From the NCBI GenBank assembly GCA_003552425.1, contig PUMC01000080.1, positions 1-15,794 of the forward strand: a DNA stretch of 15,794 bases, in the 5' to 3' direction. Shown piece after piece: positions 1 through 6,678 of this stretch. This DNA is from Candidatus Acetothermia bacterium. GTDB taxonomy: Bacteria; Bipolaricaulota; Bipolaricaulia; Bipolaricaulales; Bipolaricaulaceae. Under the pieces are notes generated by a model. It was not told the DNA's origin. It worked only from the letters and a program-made list of their open reading frames with translations, and did not search any database. How positions within the stretch are numbered: the first letter of the stretch is position 1; the number at the start of each line of letters is the position of its first letter. The translations under genes and the position numbers were made by a program.

Positions 1-94
1 GAGGGCCTTCGTGCCCTCCCGCATTCCGAGGGGAGGGCCTTCGTGCCCTCCCGCATTCCGAGGAGAGGGCCTTCGTGCCCTCCCGGATTTCGGG
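1..94. repeat. Tandem array of 32-bp palindromic units
   Basis: Three head-to-tail units start at 1, 33 and 65. The first two are nearly identical and the third diverges after its first 20 bases. Each holds an inverted repeat: in unit 2 the arms GGGAGGGC (31-38) and GCCCTCCC (45-52) flank the 6-base loop CTTCGT. The array begins at the first base of the window, so its true copy number is unknown. It lies directly downstream of prfB. It has no spacers, so it is not a CRISPR array, and no coding sequence is credible in it. It could be a REP-like intergenic repeat family or a stacked transcription stop; that reading is inference. Confidence 0.85.
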
Positions 95-98
95 TGTA

Positions 99-118
99 GG
101 AGGGCGCAAAGGCCCTCC
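99..118 (-). terminator. GC hairpin just past prfB, terminator-like
   Basis: Arms GGAGGGC (99-105) and GCCCTCC (112-118) form a 7-bp stem around a 6-base loop. It sits five bases past the prfB stop codon and looks like a diverged, inverted member of the 32-bp array next to it. No T-tract follows on either strand, so an intrinsic terminator role is uncertain. Protecting the 3' end of the prfB transcript is an alternative. Confidence 0.45.
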
Positions 119-123
119 CCTAT

Positions 124-1206
124 CTACGATGGTGAATGTTCGAGCCAGGCCCAGATGAACCCGCCCAGATCACCGTCCAACACGGCTTGGACGTTGCCCA
201 TCTCCATGTTCGTGCGATGGTCCTTGACCATCTGATAGGGCTGGAGGACGTAGGATCGGATCTGGTGCCCCCATTCGATGTCCTGGAGCTTGCCGGTGAG
301 TTCCTCCAGCTTCCGGGCCCGTTCCTGCTCCATCAGTGTCAACAGCCGTGCCCGCAGCATCTTCATCGCCGTGAGCTTGTTCTGAGTCTGGGAGCGCTCG
401 TTCTGACAGGCGACGATAATCCCCGTTGGGACGTGCGTGATGCGAACGGCAGTTTCGTTCTTCTGCATGTGCTGGCCGCCCGGGCCGCCAGCGCGGAATG
501 ATTCGAACTTCAGGTCTTCCTCGTCGATTTCGAGTTCCTGGTCCTCCACCATCGGAATTGCGGTGACGGAGGCGAACGAAGTGTGCCGACGACGTGCAGA
601 GTCGTAGGGGGAGATACGGACGAGTCGGTGCACGCCGGCCTCCGCGCGCAGGGTTCCGTACGCATAGCTACCGCGGACCTCCAGCGTGGCGGACTTGAGC
701 CCCGCTTCTTCACCCTGCGTCTCGTCCACCACGCGGACCTTCCAACCCTGGTTCTCGCAGAACCTGCTGTACATGCGCAGCATCATCTCCGTCCAGTCCT
801 GGGCATCGGTGCCGCCAGCACCCGCATTGAGCGAGAGGTAGCAGTCCCCTTTGTCGTAGGGGCCCGAGAGGAACGCTTGCACCGTAGCTTGATCGAGCTT
901 CCGTTCAAGCGTCGCCAGCTGCTGGGCAGCCTCGTCCAGGGTTTCCGGATCGTCCTCTTCCTCAGCAAGGTGATGGAGGGTCTCCACCTCTTCGAACTCA
1001 TGGCGAAGCGCTTGGAACAGGCGGATGCGCTCCTTGGCCCCTTCGAGCTCCTGCGCCTTCCGTTGCGCCTGGTCGCGATCATCCCAGAACCCCGGCTGCG
1101 CCATCTCCTGCTCGATGGTCTGGGTCCTAGCCTCCAAACGTGCCACATCGACCTTTCGTTCAAGGCGCTCCAAACGTTCTCTGGCAGAGGCTAGACGGTC
1201 TTCCAT
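124..1206 (-). CDS. prfB: Peptide chain release factor 2
   Basis: The 360-residue product recognises UGA and UAA in the ribosomal A site and triggers release of the finished polypeptide in the cytoplasm. Visible hallmarks are an N-terminal helical domain ending in QPGFWDD (37-43), the core AGAGGTDAQDW (128-138), the codon-reading loop SPY at 199-201 and the catalytic GGQ at 243-245. The usual loop is SPF, so Tyr201 is a substitution. ATG 1206 matches family length, although the frame stays open for another 67 codons into rsmI; that extension looks nothing like RF2. There is no in-frame TGA near codon 25, so the autoregulatory +1 frameshift found in many prfB genes is absent. Divergent from rsmI with a 42-bp gap. 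The family call is secure; the start is likely. Confidence 0.96.
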   Translation of the reverse strand: MEDRLASARERLERLERKVDVARLEARTQTIEQEMAQPGFWDDRDQAQRKAQELEGAKERIRLFQALRHEFEEVETLHHLAEEEDDPETLDEAAQQLATLERKLDQATVQAFLSGPYDKGDCYLSLNAGAGGTDAQDWTEMMLRMYSRFCENQGWKVRVVDETQGEEAGLKSATLEVRGSYAYGTLRAEAGVHRLVRISPYDSARRRHTSFASVTAIPMVEDQELEIDEEDLKFESFRAGGPGGQHMQKNETAVRITHVPTGIIVACQNERSQTQNKLTAMKMLRARLLTLMEQERARKLEELTGKLQDIEWGHQIRSYVLQPYQMVKDHRTNMEMGNVQAVLDGDLGGFIWAWLEHSPS

Positions 1207-1244
1207 GTGGCAGACGTTATCCCGGTGGTCCCATGACCGCAAGC

Positions 1245-1250
1245 TATAAT
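1245..1250 (+). promoter_or_regulatory. Consensus -10 hexamer before rsmI
   Basis: A perfect TATAAT lies at 1245-1250 and overlaps the ATG at 1249. A transcript from it would begin near 1257, at or next to GTG 1258, and so would lack a leader. No good -35 is visible 16-18 bases upstream and there is no TGn extension. The opposite strand across the same bases could offer a weaker -10 for prfB. Confidence 0.5.
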
Positions 1251-2103
1251 GAGAACCGTGTCTGGAACGCTGTACCTTTGTGCTACCCCGATCGGGAACT
1301 TGGAGGATATCACCCTCCGGGCGCTGCGCGTGTTGCGCGAGGCGGACCGTATCGTGGGGGAGGACTCCCGCCACACACGGCAGCTCCTTGCCCATCACGA
1401 CATCCACACCCCTCTATCGGCCAGCCTATACGAGGGCGTGGAGCCGCAACGCGTGGAGGGCTTGATCAGGCTTCTTGAGAGGGGAGAGGAGATCGCCCTC
1501 GTGTCCGACGCGGGCACCCCGCTCATCAGCGACCCGGGCTTCCCCTTGGTCCGTGCCTGCGTGGAACGGGGGATCAGGGTGGTTCCCCTTCCGGGACCGT
1601 CGTCACTGCTGGCGGCGTTGGTGGCCTCGGGACTCCCCGCGGACCGTTTTCTCTTCCTCGGAAATCTGCCTAGGAAGTCCGGCCCGTGCCGCAAGGCGCT
1701 GGAGAGCCTTCGCGGGCTTGACTGCACGGCTGTGGCGCTGGCTTCCCCCCATCGCCTCAAGGAGGTCCTACGCACGCTGGCCGAACGCTATCCCGACCGA
1801 CCGTTGGTCTTGGCCCGCGAACTCACCAAGCTTTACGAAGAGTTCCTGCGCGGTACCTGCGCCTCGGTTGCGGAAGAGGTGGAGGCCCGCAACGGCGTGC
1901 GCGGCGAAGTGGTGCTTGTGCTCGGCGCCGACGCGGACTCGATCTCGCCGGTCGACACCGAGGGGCTGTTCTCCGTGTACCGCGCGCTCCTCGACCAAGG
2001 GCTGGCGCCCAACGACGCCCTCCGCCGGGCGGCCCAGGCCGCAGGACTGTCACGCCGAGAGGCGTATGCCCTCCTTCACAGGGGTTCAAACGCCGACAGT
2101 TGA
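1249..2103 (+). CDS. rsmI: 16S rRNA (cytidine-1402-2'-O)-methyltransferase
   Basis: RsmI uses S-adenosylmethionine to 2'-O-methylate C1402 of 16S rRNA in the decoding centre. It belongs to the tetrapyrrole methylase fold. Seen here are LYLCATPIGNLEDITLRAL near the N-terminus, GEDSRHT, SDAGTPLISDPGFP, PGPSSLLAALVASGLP with FLFLGNLPRK, and SPHRLKE. The usual YESPHR reads LASPHR, so the Tyr-Glu pair is replaced. From ATG 1249 the product is 284 residues, a normal length. GTG 1258 would give 281 residues starting VSGTLYL, closer to family N-termini, and fits the TATAAT that overlaps the ATG; there is no Shine-Dalgarno before either. Transcribed alone, divergent from prfB and convergent with ruvX. 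Confidence 0.95.
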   Translation: MRTVSGTLYLCATPIGNLEDITLRALRVLREADRIVGEDSRHTRQLLAHHDIHTPLSASLYEGVEPQRVEGLIRLLERGEEIALVSDAGTPLISDPGFPLVRACVERGIRVVPLPGPSSLLAALVASGLPADRFLFLGNLPRKSGPCRKALESLRGLDCTAVALASPHRLKEVLRTLAERYPDRPLVLARELTKLYEEFLRGTCASVAEEVEARNGVRGEVVLVLGADADSISPVDTEGLFSVYRALLDQGLAPNDALRRAAQAAGLSRREAYALLHRGSNADS

Positions 2104-2145
2104 CCGCGTCCACGCGGGCACGGGGGGCATGCCGTGCACATCCAG

Positions 2146-2166
2146 CGCCCGTTGCCGGTACGGGCG
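2146..2166. terminator. GC hairpin in the rsmI/ruvX convergent spacer
   Basis: Arms CGCCCGT (2146-2152) and ACGGGCG (2160-2166) form a 7-bp stem with a 7-base loop, 43 bases past the rsmI stop. No U-tract follows, so this is only terminator-like. The rest of the 2104-2231 spacer holds no credible gene. Confidence 0.35.
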
Positions 2167-2199
2167 TGGTACCTATGCACCGGGGGTTGTACGCACGAC

Positions 2200-2221
2200 G
2201 GTGGCCCCGAGGGCGGCCACC
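2200..2221. terminator. Second GC hairpin in the convergent spacer
   Basis: Arms GGTGGCC (2200-2206) and GGCCACC (2215-2221) form a 7-bp stem with an 8-base loop, ten bases beyond the ruvX stop. Sitting between converging genes, it could slow transcription in both directions. No T-tract is present on either side. Confidence 0.4.
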
Positions 2222-2231
2222 AGGCCCATCC

Positions 2232-2651
2232 CTACGATGTTCCGGCGCGGCGGTCGAGCCAGGCCTGGAGGATGAGCACCGCGGCCAGTGCGTCCTGCAG
2301 TTTGCGACGCCGGCGTCCCTCCACACCGGCTTCGACAAGGACGCGTTCCGCCTCAACGCTGGTCAGCCGCTCGTCCATAAACGCGACCGGGAGCCCTACC
2401 CGGTCGGCAAGGGCGTGGCCCAGTGCCTGCGCCTTCTGCGCCTGGGAGCCGGATGACCCGTCCATGTTCAGCGGAAGCCCCACGACGAGAACCTCCGCCT
2501 CAAGTGCGCTGGCCACCGTGGCCAGCTCCGCAAGATCGGCTTCGTCGCCGCGCCGGTGGTACACCCCGTACGGACGTGCCACGGTTCCGGTTTCATCGGA
2601 CACCGATAGCCCCACACGCCGGTCTCCAACATCGAGTCCCAAGGCAATCAC
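2232..2651 (-). CDS. ruvX: RuvX/YqgF family RNase H-fold nuclease
   Basis: This 139-residue protein is the YqgF/RuvX family, an RNase H-like fold. Family members are linked to 16S rRNA 5'-end maturation, with resolvase activity reported in some bacteria. Three acidic motifs are visible: GLDVGDRRVG with Asp7, MDERLTS with Glu94, and the C-terminal KLQDALAAVLILQ with Asp120, so the metal site looks complete. The start is GTG 2651. It overlaps the ruvA stop codon in the arrangement GTGA, and translation begins right at the family's N-terminal strand. The frame continues upstream inside ruvA, but those residues do not belong to the family. Last gene of the yigZ-ruvA-ruvX operon, probably translated by coupling to ruvA. 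Confidence 0.93.
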   Translation of the reverse strand: MIALGLDVGDRRVGLSVSDETGTVARPYGVYHRRGDEADLAELATVASALEAEVLVVGLPLNMDGSSGSQAQKAQALGHALADRVGLPVAFMDERLTSVEAERVLVEAGVEGRRRRKLQDALAAVLILQAWLDRRAGTS

Positions 2652-3238
2652 GGGCCGGACAACACCCCCAAGGCCATGCGGATCATCTCCTCGACAGGCG
2701 CATCCTCGGGACACGACTCACGAACGGCATCGAGCGCCTTGCGGGCTTCCTGTTCGGAGAACCCTAGGGCCGATGAAGCGAGTGCGCGGATCACGATCTG
2801 CTCCTTCTCGCCCAGTGGGGTGGGTGTAGGCGGGACCATCTTGGCCAGCCGGCCCGACAGCTCGACGATGATCCGCTGTGCGGTGCGTGCGCCAATCCCC
2901 TTCACCTGATGGAGCACGGCCAGGTTGCCCGTGCGCACGGCGGTGGCCAATTCCTCAGGCGGTAGCGCCGACACAAGGCGAAACGCGAGTTTGGGGCCTA
3001 GCTGCGGCACTGCCAGGAGCCCGACGAACATCTCCCGCTCCTCCCGCGTAGCAAACCCGTAGAGCTCGTAGCCGTCGTCCCGCACGATGAGGTGCGTGAA
3101 CAGGGATGCGCTCGATCGGCCCGTAGTCTCAACCACCGTCCTCGAGGGAACCCACACCCGAAGGCCAAAGCCTCCCACCCGGAGGATCAGTAGGTCCTCA
3201 CCGCGTTCGACGATGTTGCCTTCGATGGTCTCCAGCAT
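2648..3238 (-). CDS. ruvA: Holliday junction DNA helicase subunit RuvA
   Basis: RuvA binds four-way DNA junctions as a tetramer and targets the RuvB motor for branch migration in recombinational repair. The 196 residues show domain I (OB-fold, about 1-63, with YELYGF at its end), two helix-hairpin-helix motifs (about 74-90, LAVPQLGPKLAFRLVS; about 109-126, LHQVKGIGARTAQRII), a flexible Pro-rich linker near 136-144 and the RuvB-contacting domain III (about 148-196). The length is typical. The ATG at 3238 lies six bases after the yigZ stop, and the purine-rich end of yigZ (GGAGGAGGG) supplies ribosome-binding sequence. Neither ruvB nor ruvC is adjacent, unlike many bacteria. Confidence 0.95.
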   Translation of the reverse strand: MLETIEGNIVERGEDLLILRVGGFGLRVWVPSRTVVETTGRSSASLFTHLIVRDDGYELYGFATREEREMFVGLLAVPQLGPKLAFRLVSALPPEELATAVRTGNLAVLHQVKGIGARTAQRIIVELSGRLAKMVPPTPTPLGEKEQIVIRALASSALGFSEQEARKALDAVRESCPEDAPVEEMIRMALGVLSGP

Positions 3239-3244
3239 TGCGCC

Positions 3245-3829
3245 CTAGCCCTCCTCCACACGTAGGTGCGCCCAAGGGTTCATCGCTTGCCCGAGAGCTT
3301 CAACCTCGTTCTCGGCAACCTCCACACGCACCTCAGCCTGTTCGGTGACCCTCTGTCCCAGCACCTGTACCCCACGGCGCCCCAGAACGGCGAACACCTC
3401 ACCGAGAAGCTCAGGTGGCGCCAGCACCACCGCCCGGGTCGTGGGTACAAGTGGCCGCAGGCCAGCACCCTCCAGCGCAGCACGCGCCGCCTCGCGGTAC
3501 GCGCGCGCCAAGTTTCCCACGCCCAGCTTCACACCACCGAAGTAACGTACCACGGCCACTCCCGCGTCCCACAGTTCCTCGCCCTGGAGCAACTGTAGGA
3601 TCGGCGTGCCCGCCGAACCCGCCGGCTCGCCGGCGTCATGGGCCCGTTCCTCCCCATTGGTTCGCAGGCGGTAAGCGTACGCGATGTGGCGGGCGGCGTG
3701 ATGACGCCGTGCAATCTCGTCGAGCGTTTCCTGAACGTCTTCGGTTGTGTGAGCAACCCAGACCGATGCCAGGAAACGCGAACGGCGGACCGTTAGGGTG
3801 GCTTCAGCCGGACGGACGATGGTTTGCAT
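3245..3829 (-). CDS. yigZ: YigZ/IMPACT family protein
   Basis: A 194-residue member of the UPF0029/IMPACT family, whose bacterial function is not settled; eukaryotic IMPACT modulates GCN2 signalling. Diagnostic stretches are RRSRFLASV (15-23), HIAYAYRL (48-55), GEPAGSAGTPIL (67-78) and VRYFGGVKLGVGNLARAY (94-111), which together form the N-terminal domain. Residues from about 130 on fit the C-terminal DUF1949 ferredoxin-like domain. ATG 3829 is preceded by a weak purine stretch (GGGAGCGG). It is the first gene of the operon with ruvA and ruvX and probably reads from the palindromic -10 at 3873-3878. The gene symbol is by family only. Confidence 0.9.
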   Translation of the reverse strand: MQTIVRPAEATLTVRRSRFLASVWVAHTTEDVQETLDEIARRHHAARHIAYAYRLRTNGEERAHDAGEPAGSAGTPILQLLQGEELWDAGVAVVRYFGGVKLGVGNLARAYREAARAALEGAGLRPLVPTTRAVVLAPPELLGEVFAVLGRRGVQVLGQRVTEQAEVRVEVAENEVEALGQAMNPWAHLRVEEG

Positions 3830-3850
3830 CCGCTCCCGTCCTGCCTGGCA

Positions 3851-3880
3851 TTGGCCTACCTAACGGCATCATGTTATAAC
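3851..3880 (+). promoter_or_regulatory. Extended -10 promoter for the acyl-CoA synthetase unit
   Basis: TTGGCC (3851-3856) and TATAAC (3875-3880) are 18 bases apart, and a TG at 3872-3873 makes an extended -10. The predicted transcript starts near 3887, and the gene starts at 3919 after the ribosome-binding sequence AGGGGTGA (3908-3915). This is the best-formed promoter in the window. Confidence 0.65.
3873..3878 (-). promoter_or_regulatory. Mirror -10 element for the yigZ-ruvA-ruvX operon
   Basis: GTTATAAC at 3873-3880 is a perfect palindrome, so the minus strand also reads TATAAC (3878 to 3873). A minus-strand transcript would begin near 3866, 37 bases before the yigZ start. Only a poor -35 (AGGTTA, 16-base spacer) is visible on this strand. 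The divergent operons therefore may share one melting site. Confidence 0.45.
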
Positions 3881-3918
3881 GGTAGCGAACGGCTTAACCT
3901 TTGGCAAAGGGGTGACGT

Positions 3919-5526
3919 ATGGAGTTGACCAGGCAGGAATACGAACGGGAGTTGCGGACGTTCCAGTGGAACATTCCGGAGGACTACAACATCGCGGCGA
4001 TGGTCGACGCGCACGCGCGAAGCCGCCCCGAGCGTCCTTGTGTGCTGTGGGAGTCGGACACGGGGTTGCGGCGCACGCTGACGTGGAAGGATCTGTCCCA
4101 ACTCTCTTCGCGCTTCGCTGCCGTGCTCATGCGGCTGGGCGTCAAGAAGAAGGACCCCGTCCTCCACATCTTCCCCCGCCTCCCCGAGGCGCTGATCGCT
4201 CAAATCGGTACGTTCAAGGCGGGCGGTGTGGCCGTCCCGTGTACCGAGATGCTGCGGGCTAAGGAAGTCGCCTACCGGTCGGAGGTGTCCGGTGCACGGG
4301 TGGTCATAGCCCACACGTCCACCCGCGAAGAAGTGGACGAGGCGCGCGGTGACTGCCCCCTCGAGCAGTTCATCCTGCTCGGGGATGAGGCTCCGGGGTG
4401 GCTGTCCTTCGAGAAGGAAGTGGAGCGCGCTCCCGAGGCGAAACCCGTGCAGATCGGCGCCAACGACCCGATGACGATCAACTTCACCTCCGGCACCACG
4501 GGGAACCCCAAACCGGTGATGCACCGTCACCGATGGATGTACGGCCACAGTATGGTCACCGCGAGGTACTGGTGGGATGCCACCTCAGAGGACATGATCT
4601 GGGCGACAACCGCTCCGGGCTGGGCGAAGTGGTACTGGGCGCCGATCGGTGTGGGGCTCAACGTGGGCGCCACGCAGCTCATGTTCTCCGGGCGGTTCGG
4701 GCCGGAGAAGCTTCTGGAGCTCCTGTCCCGCTATCCGATCACCAAACTGTGCGCCACTCCCACTGAGTACCGCATGCTCGTGCAGTCGCCCGAGCTCGGA
4801 CGCCACAAGATCGCCCTCAAGGACGCGCTGTCGGCTGGAGAGCCGTTGAACGTGGAACCCATGGAGGTGATCCGCAGGACCTTCGGGATCACCATCCGCG
4901 ACGGCTACGGGCAGACGGAATCCGTGTGCCTCGTCTGCAATTACCCTGGGCTTGAACCCAAGCCCGGATCGATGGGCGTGCCGACCCCAGGTCCGGGTGC
5001 GGTGGCCATCGACGAGTCAGGCCAGCCGGTCGCCCGCGGGGAGGTAGGGGAGATCGCCGTTCCGGTCGGTAGCCCCGGGATCTTCGATGGCTACTGGCGG
5101 GATCCGGAACTCACCAAGGAAGTGTTGGCCGATCAGTGGTACCGCACCGGGGACCTCGCCCGTGTGGATAGCGACGGCTACTACTTCTTCGACGGGCGCG
5201 CGGACGATGTGATCAAGGCCTCCGGGTACCGCATCGGTCCGTTCGAGGTCGAGGATGCCCTGGTTGCGCACCCCGCAGTGGCCGAGGCTGCCGTGGTGGG
5301 CGCTCCGCATCCGGTTCGCGGACAGATCGTGAAAGCTTTTGTGGTTCTGTCCAGAGGACAGTCACCCAGCGATGCGTTGGTGCAGACCTTGCAGGACCAC
5401 GTCAAGGACGTGACTGCACCGTACAAGTACCCTCGGGAGATCGCGTTTGTGGAAGAACTGCCGAAGACGCCCAGCGGGAAGATCAAACGGGCAGAACTGC
5501 GCAAGCAGGAGGTGGAACGGCAGTGA
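3919..5526 (+). CDS. Acyl-CoA synthetase, AMP-forming (medium-chain-like)
   Basis: An adenylate-forming enzyme that activates a carboxylic acid with ATP to an acyl-AMP and then to acyl-CoA. The 535 residues carry the full motif set: phosphate-binding loop TSGTTGNPK (190-198), DGYGQTES (328-335), YRTGDL (408-413), the hinge and CoA-related stretch SGYRIGPFEVE (435-445) and PKTPSGKIKR with catalytic Lys521. Length and the N-terminal NIAAMVD and FPRLPE stretches resemble medium-chain (ACSM-type) or acetyl/propionyl-type ligases. The acid cannot be read from sequence. The loop is followed by Pro199 where most relatives have Gly, a mild oddity. Good ribosome-binding sequence AGGGGTGA lies three bases before the ATG. 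First gene of a unit with the outer-membrane protein and cytidine deaminase that follow. Confidence 0.9.
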   Translation: MELTRQEYERELRTFQWNIPEDYNIAAMVDAHARSRPERPCVLWESDTGLRRTLTWKDLSQLSSRFAAVLMRLGVKKKDPVLHIFPRLPEALIAQIGTFKAGGVAVPCTEMLRAKEVAYRSEVSGARVVIAHTSTREEVDEARGDCPLEQFILLGDEAPGWLSFEKEVERAPEAKPVQIGANDPMTINFTSGTTGNPKPVMHRHRWMYGHSMVTARYWWDATSEDMIWATTAPGWAKWYWAPIGVGLNVGATQLMFSGRFGPEKLLELLSRYPITKLCATPTEYRMLVQSPELGRHKIALKDALSAGEPLNVEPMEVIRRTFGITIRDGYGQTESVCLVCNYPGLEPKPGSMGVPTPGPGAVAIDESGQPVARGEVGEIAVPVGSPGIFDGYWRDPELTKEVLADQWYRTGDLARVDSDGYYFFDGRADDVIKASGYRIGPFEVEDALVAHPAVAEAAVVGAPHPVRGQIVKAFVVLSRGQSPSDALVQTLQDHVKDVTAPYKYPREIAFVEELPKTPSGKIKRAELRKQEVERQ

Positions 5527-5534
5527 GGTGGGGC

Positions 5535-6248
5535 ATGAGACGATGGATGCTCGCGTTGTTGCTGGTGGCATGGGTGGTTCCATCCTGCGGGATCGGAATC
5601 GGCGGGGGGCTGTGGGTGGATGCGCTCGACGTCAGCGATACGAAGGCCTTTGCGTTGGCGTTCATCGAGGACCTGGGCGTTCCGCCCGAGGAACTCCAGG
5701 AGATCGAGGAGGCACTCGCCGAGATCCCGGATCGACTGCCCATCCCCAAGCTGGGGGGGTTCCTGTCCATTCCGCTCGGGGTGGGGTCGGTGGAAGTGGA
5801 AGGTGCCCTGCTCAACGATGGGCTGCTGCGGAACTTCGGGATCCTCCCCCCAGGGCTCATCGACCTTGGGGAACCCGATGGACCTGCATTGTTGTTGGAC
5901 CTTGATCTCATGGCCTATCGGGTGGCCATCGGCTACCACCCGCGGTTCGACGTGGAGTTCTTCGCGGCCGGTGTAGGGGCGGGGCTGGCCTTCACCGGGG
6001 GGCATGTGGAGCTCGCACTCTCCTCTCCCGATCCGGATATGGCTCCCCACATCCCCGAAGTACCGCCAGGCATCTTCCGGTGGCGTGCCGCAGGTCCAAC
6101 GCTGTCGGCGGACTTGGAGTTCGGCCTTCCGTTCCTCCGCTTGTTCGTTCGCGGCAACCTGTTCTTCCCGTTGCTCCGTTCCAGCGGCGAGGCCGGCCTT
6201 CACGCGGGTTCATACGGTGCGAGCACTGGATTGGTTATCCGTTTTTGA
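5535..6248 (+). CDS. Predicted outer-membrane beta-barrel-like protein
   Basis: I do not recognise a named family. From ATG 5535 (after GAGGTGG, 5525-5531) the product is 237 residues. It opens with a signal peptide: MRRW, then a hydrophobic stretch to about 16, then PSCG. Cys18 could be lipidated, but Pro at -2 makes that lipobox poor. Residues 32-75 look helical and acidic. From about 115 on, alternating hydrophobic residues and glycines suggest transmembrane beta-strands (YRVAIGYH, DVEFFAAGVGAGLAF, TLSADLEFG, LRLFVRGNLFF), and the chain ends TGLVIRF. A C-terminal Phe after alternating residues is the classic outer-membrane barrel signature recognised by the Bam machinery. A GTG at 5523 overlapping the upstream stop is an alternative start. 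The stop touches the cdd start. Confidence 0.65.
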   Translation: MRRWMLALLLVAWVVPSCGIGIGGGLWVDALDVSDTKAFALAFIEDLGVPPEELQEIEEALAEIPDRLPIPKLGGFLSIPLGVGSVEVEGALLNDGLLRNFGILPPGLIDLGEPDGPALLLDLDLMAYRVAIGYHPRFDVEFFAAGVGAGLAFTGGHVELALSSPDPDMAPHIPEVPPGIFRWRAAGPTLSADLEFGLPFLRLFVRGNLFFPLLRSSGEAGLHAGSYGASTGLVIRF

Positions 6249-6643
6249 TGGACGAACAGCAACTCGTGCAACAGGCGCTCAAGGCGCGCGCGCACGCCCA
6301 CTGCCCCTACTCGGGCTATGCGGTGGGGGCTGCCCTGCTCTGTGAAGACGGACGGGTGTTCACCGGGGCGAATGTAGAGAACGCATCGTTCGGCCTGACG
6401 GTGTGCGCCGAGCGGGTGGCCGTGTTCAAGGCCGTGTCCGAGGGAGTCACAGCGTTCCGTTCGCTGGCCGTCGTGTGTGGGCACGGCGCCTGCGTGCCCT
6501 GCGGCGCCTGCCGTCAGGTGCTGTGGGAGTTCTCCCCCGAACTCGACGTAATCATGGCGAACGCCGACGGTGCCGTTGGCTTGCGCGCGAAGTTGCGTGC
6601 GCTACTGCCCCACGCGTTCGGGCCGAGGGAGCTGGGGGCGTAG
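6248..6643 (+). CDS. cdd: Cytidine deaminase
   Basis: Converts cytidine and deoxycytidine to uridine and deoxyuridine in pyrimidine salvage. The 131-residue product is the short homotetrameric zinc type. It shows CPYSGYAVGAAL (19-30), GANVENASFGLTVCAERVA with zinc ligand Cys53 and proton shuttle Glu55, and PCGACRQ with zinc ligands Cys85 and Cys88. The ATG shares its A with the preceding stop (TGATG), which argues for coupled translation. The frame is open further upstream, but that part lies inside the barrel gene and is not deaminase-like. Its link to the two upstream genes is probably only co-transcription. Confidence 0.96.
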   Translation: MDEQQLVQQALKARAHAHCPYSGYAVGAALLCEDGRVFTGANVENASFGLTVCAERVAVFKAVSEGVTAFRSLAVVCGHGACVPCGACRQVLWEFSPELDVIMANADGAVGLRAKLRALLPHAFGPRELGA

Positions 6644-6678
6644 TGTATCCTGTGTTACAGACCTGAACGGTGGTTCGC

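Noticed and set aside
1..120. Possible CRISPR array
   Set aside because: The units abut with no spacers and diverge, and no cas gene is in the window. They are simple tandem palindromic repeats.
11..235. Small plus-strand reading frame over the repeats
   Set aside because: It crosses the hairpin array and the antisense of prfB, has no ribosome-binding site and looks like translated repeats.
1207..1407. 67-residue N-terminal extension of RF2
   Set aside because: The frame is open, but the residues do not resemble any RF2 N-terminus and overlap rsmI on the other strand. ATG 1206 gives the family length.
6080..6247. Longer cytidine deaminase start
   Set aside because: The 56 extra residues overlap the barrel gene in another frame and are not deaminase-like; the touching TGATG start is a better fit.
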